This document shows positions 6,559 through 8,478 of a DNA stretch of 8,478 nt, piece by piece. The position numbers were made by a program, and so were the translations under genes. This stretch comes from Nanobdellota archaeon (GTDB lineage Archaea; Nanobdellota; Nanobdellia; Pacearchaeales; GW2011-AR1). Each line of letters opens with the position of its first letter. Position 1 is the first letter of the stretch. The stretch spans positions 1-8,478 of the forward strand of contig JAEWUG010000028.1 of the NCBI GenBank assembly GCA_023397215.1. The letters run 5' to 3'. The notes beneath the pieces were generated by a model that had not been told where the DNA came from, did no database searches, and saw only the letters and a program-made list of their open reading frames with translations.

Positions 6559-7428
6559 TTATCCTATAATAACGCTTGCCCCTGTAGTAATTATTAAGGT
6601 AATTGTAATTAAAATAAAAGAATGTTTAATTCCATTTATTACATTACCTTCTGAAATTTTACCAATAATTAATCCTGCAAAAAAAGATTGAACTAGAAGT
6701 AAAACAACTAATGGTGTTGAAATATCACTTTCTTCTACTTCTTGTTGGGGTTGACTATTTTCACCTCCTAAGATTGGCTGATTTGAACCAAATCCTTCGG
6801 GGTTTGATTGGGTAAATTCTACAGCAATCGGAATAATTGCATATCTTAAGACTAACATAATAACAATAAAAACAATAAAGATAATATAACCTTGGACAAC
6901 TAAATTAGAAACAGAAGATGCTCTTTCTTTTTTTATTTCTTCTGTTTGTCCAACAGACATTGCAACAGATTCTAATATTGATTCAATATTACCACCAGCT
7001 TTTTGTGCTTCTGAGATTAATGTAACTGATCTAGAAATATTTCTACTCTTTGTATCTTTCGCTAAATTTTTTAATGCAATATCTAATGTTAGTCCTAAAT
7101 TTAACTGATTACCTAGTTTTTCAATATGTTGAGTTAAAGAACCATAATCTCTTTTTTGTAAGTTTAAAATAGTTCTATTAATGGGTGTTCCAGACTTTAC
7201 TCCTTCGACTAAGTCTCTTAAAAATTCTAAAAATTTTGTTTCTTTTTGTTTTTGTTTATTTTGACTTAAGACAATATTAACAATAAAAGGTAATACTCCT
7301 ATAATTAAAGCTAAAACAGAAATAAACGAAAATAAAGCAACACCAATTTTGTCTCTAAATAGAAAAGATAATAGAATTATAACTGCAGAAAAAGCTATTC
7401 CAAAAATTTGATTCTTTTTTAATTTCAT
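6559..7428 (-). CDS. T2SSF/TadC-like pilus platform membrane protein (second of a pair)
   Basis: Polytopic inner platform protein of type IV filament systems, related to TadB/TadC and archaellum FlaJ (ArlJ), which couples the assembly ATPase to pilin insertion. In the 289-residue product two membrane segments lie at about 8-24 and 28-54. They are followed by a cytoplasmic helical T2SSF domain (about 64-165) with FLEFLRDLVEGVKSGTPI (67-82), LGLTLDIALKNLA and SEAQKAGGNIESILESVA (139-156), the conserved Ala-Gly-Gly turn. Further membrane segments follow at about 176-203, 237-258 and 266-287. Between the third and fourth is a Pro/Gln/Glu-rich loop (205-235), probably extracytoplasmic. Its ATG overlaps the stop of the upstream T2SSF gene as TAATG, a strong sign of coupled translation and a one-to-one complex. 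Family assignment is good; which filament it builds is inferred. Confidence 0.87.
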   Translation of the reverse strand: MKLKKNQIFGIAFSAVIILLSFLFRDKIGVALFSFISVLALIIGVLPFIVNIVLSQNKQKQKETKFLEFLRDLVEGVKSGTPINRTILNLQKRDYGSLTQHIEKLGNQLNLGLTLDIALKNLAKDTKSRNISRSVTLISEAQKAGGNIESILESVAMSVGQTEEIKKERASSVSNLVVQGYIIFIVFIVIMLVLRYAIIPIAVEFTQSNPEGFGSNQPILGGENSQPQQEVEESDISTPLVVLLLVQSFFAGLIIGKISEGNVINGIKHSFILITITLIITTGASVIIG

Positions 7429-8478
7429 TATATCTTAGGTTGTTTTAAGCTTAAAACAATTAAAAACACTACATTCATTATTCCAACAATTGCTACTGTT
7501 AAAAAAAGTAATGCTCTTAATGACAACCCTCCTAAATTTAGATTTGCTACACTCATAATAATAAACATCAGCATTAAGATTAAAGGAGCTGCTATTAAAA
7601 CTGAAATATAAATATCCATGAATGTCTCAGCAACATTAATATACTGTTTTCGTTCAAGTTTATAATCTTGTAAATAATTTTCAGATTTTTTTTCTAAATA
7701 ATTTTTTAATGAACCACCACCACTAATATTAGTTGCAAGACCTCCTAATAATTCTGCTAATTTTTCATTAGAAGTTCTTTTAGAAATATTCTTTAATGAA
7801 TTAACTAAATCATAGCCATAAACATTAATTTGAACTAAGATTTTCTTTAATTCTTTTCCTAAATTTTTATATTCATCTGAAGTAGCAATTATTTTGAAAA
7901 TTTTAGTTGGTTCAATATCTGAACCTGCAATTGTTGCCATATGAATTGTTGCAAAAGGTAGTTCATATGCAATTTCCTTTTGAATATTACTTGCTTCACT
8001 TCCTGGATAACTATAAAATCCTGCAAAAATTAAAACACAAACTGCTAATGGTATCCAAAAATAGGACCAACTAATAAGGCTTGTAGAAACCAGAAAAATA
8101 AATAAAATACTACTCAATAAAAATCCCAAAGTCAAGCTAAATAACATCATTGAAATATAAGATTGAATTAATATTGGGATATTTGCTTTTTTTAAAGATA
8201 AATCTACATCTTTAAAACTATCAACTAATTTTTCTGATATTTTCCTAAAAAATATATTTGATATTTTAGCAAAATTATTTACTTTCAAGGATTCAATTGT
8301 TTCAGATTCTTTTTTACCGGACTTTGGTTTAAATGATAAATTAAAATTTTGATTAAATTTTTGATTTTCTTTTTTTAATTTATTTATTACTTTATTTATC
8401 TTGTTCTCATCTTTTAAATTTACTTTTAATTCATTACTTAATCTTTTAAACTCATCAATATTATTTTGAATCTTATCC
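7428..8478 (-). CDS. T2SSF/FlaJ-TadB-like pilus platform membrane protein (5' end beyond window)
   Basis: First platform protein of the pair. Numbering from the TTG codon at 8286-8288, membrane segments lie at about 43-66, 72-92, 224-247 and 257-281. The cytoplasmic T2SSF domain is at about 105-215, with YELPFATIHMATIAGSDIEP (108-127), a form seen in archaeal FlaJ/TadC proteins, and the Gly-rich turn NISGGGSLKNYL (187-198). That TTG is the first possible start in the frame, but the frame stays open for 63 further codons to the window edge with no ATG or GTG. The true start is therefore most likely outside. The extra stretch (bases 8289-8477) encodes a Lys/Glu/Asn-rich, probably helical or coiled-coil N-terminal extension. 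The gene ends in the TAATG overlap with the next T2SSF gene. The secretion ATPase that powers such platforms would be expected just upstream, outside the window. Confidence 0.85.
   Translation of the reverse strand, partial: DKIQNNIDEFKRLSNELKVNLKDENKINKVINKLKKENQKFNQNFNLSFKPKSGKKESETIESLKVNNFAKISNIFFRKISEKLVDSFKDVDLSLKKANIPILIQSYISMMLFSLTLGFLLSSILFIFLVSTSLISWSYFWIPLAVCVLIFAGFYSYPGSEASNIQKEIAYELPFATIHMATIAGSDIEPTKIFKIIATSDEYKNLGKELKKILVQINVYGYDLVNSLKNISKRTSNEKLAELLGGLATNISGGGSLKNYLEKKSENYLQDYKLERKQYINVAETFMDIYISVLIAAPLILMLMFIIMSVANLNLGGLSLRALLFLTVAIVGIMNVVFLIVLSLKQPKI

Noticed and set aside
8286..8288. TTG as the start codon of the first T2SSF gene
   Set aside because: The frame continues without a stop for 63 codons to the window end and no ribosome-binding or TATA signal precedes the TTG convincingly, so the gene is probably truncated by the window.
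1..8478. CRISPR array, tRNA, rRNA or insertion sequence
   Set aside because: No spaced repeats, no G+C-rich structured RNA islands and no transposase reading frame were seen; coding genes fill the window.

Overview
The window is very A+T-rich, densely coded DNA that looks like a small archaeal genome, most plausibly a DPANN lineage such as Woesearchaeota, Pacearchaeota or a relative. Archaeal markers are an archaeal-type UMP kinase, the RNase P protein Rpp30/Rnp3, archaeal type II/IV pilus platform (T2SSF) proteins, prepilin-like proteins with archaeal N-termini, and a HerA-family ATPase. Almost no start has a Shine-Dalgarno site, and several genes have a TATA-like box about 26 nt before the start codon, which suggests leaderless transcripts. 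The exact phylum cannot be fixed from this window alone.

Left part, + strand (1-1097): the 3' portion of pyrH (UMP kinase, N-terminus outside the window) and then rnp3 (RNase P component 3). Next comes uvrB on the - strand (1099-3048), the nucleotide excision repair helicase, whose end meets the end of rnp3 with a single base between the stop codons. An 87-bp divergent promoter region (3049-3135) with a tandem 8-bp repeat separates uvrB from a + strand gene (3136-4071). That gene encodes an exported or membrane-anchored caspase/C13-like (clan CD) domain in which both catalytic residues appear to be replaced.

Right part, - strand (4078-8478): one compact operon read from right to left. It encodes two T2SSF platform proteins (the first runs off the window), two prepilin-like proteins and a HerA/FtsK-superfamily ATPase. 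Spacings are 1-nt overlap, 16 nt, 7-nt overlap and 30 nt. The platform proteins and pilins would build a surface filament. The HerA-like ATPase as last gene is the unexpected component and raises the possibility of a pilus-linked DNA translocation machine, loosely comparable to the pairing of Ups pili and CedB in Sulfolobales. The secretion ATPase and prepilin peptidase expected for such a system are not in the window.

There is no gene-free stretch above 300 bases, and no tRNA, rRNA, CRISPR array or insertion sequence was seen.
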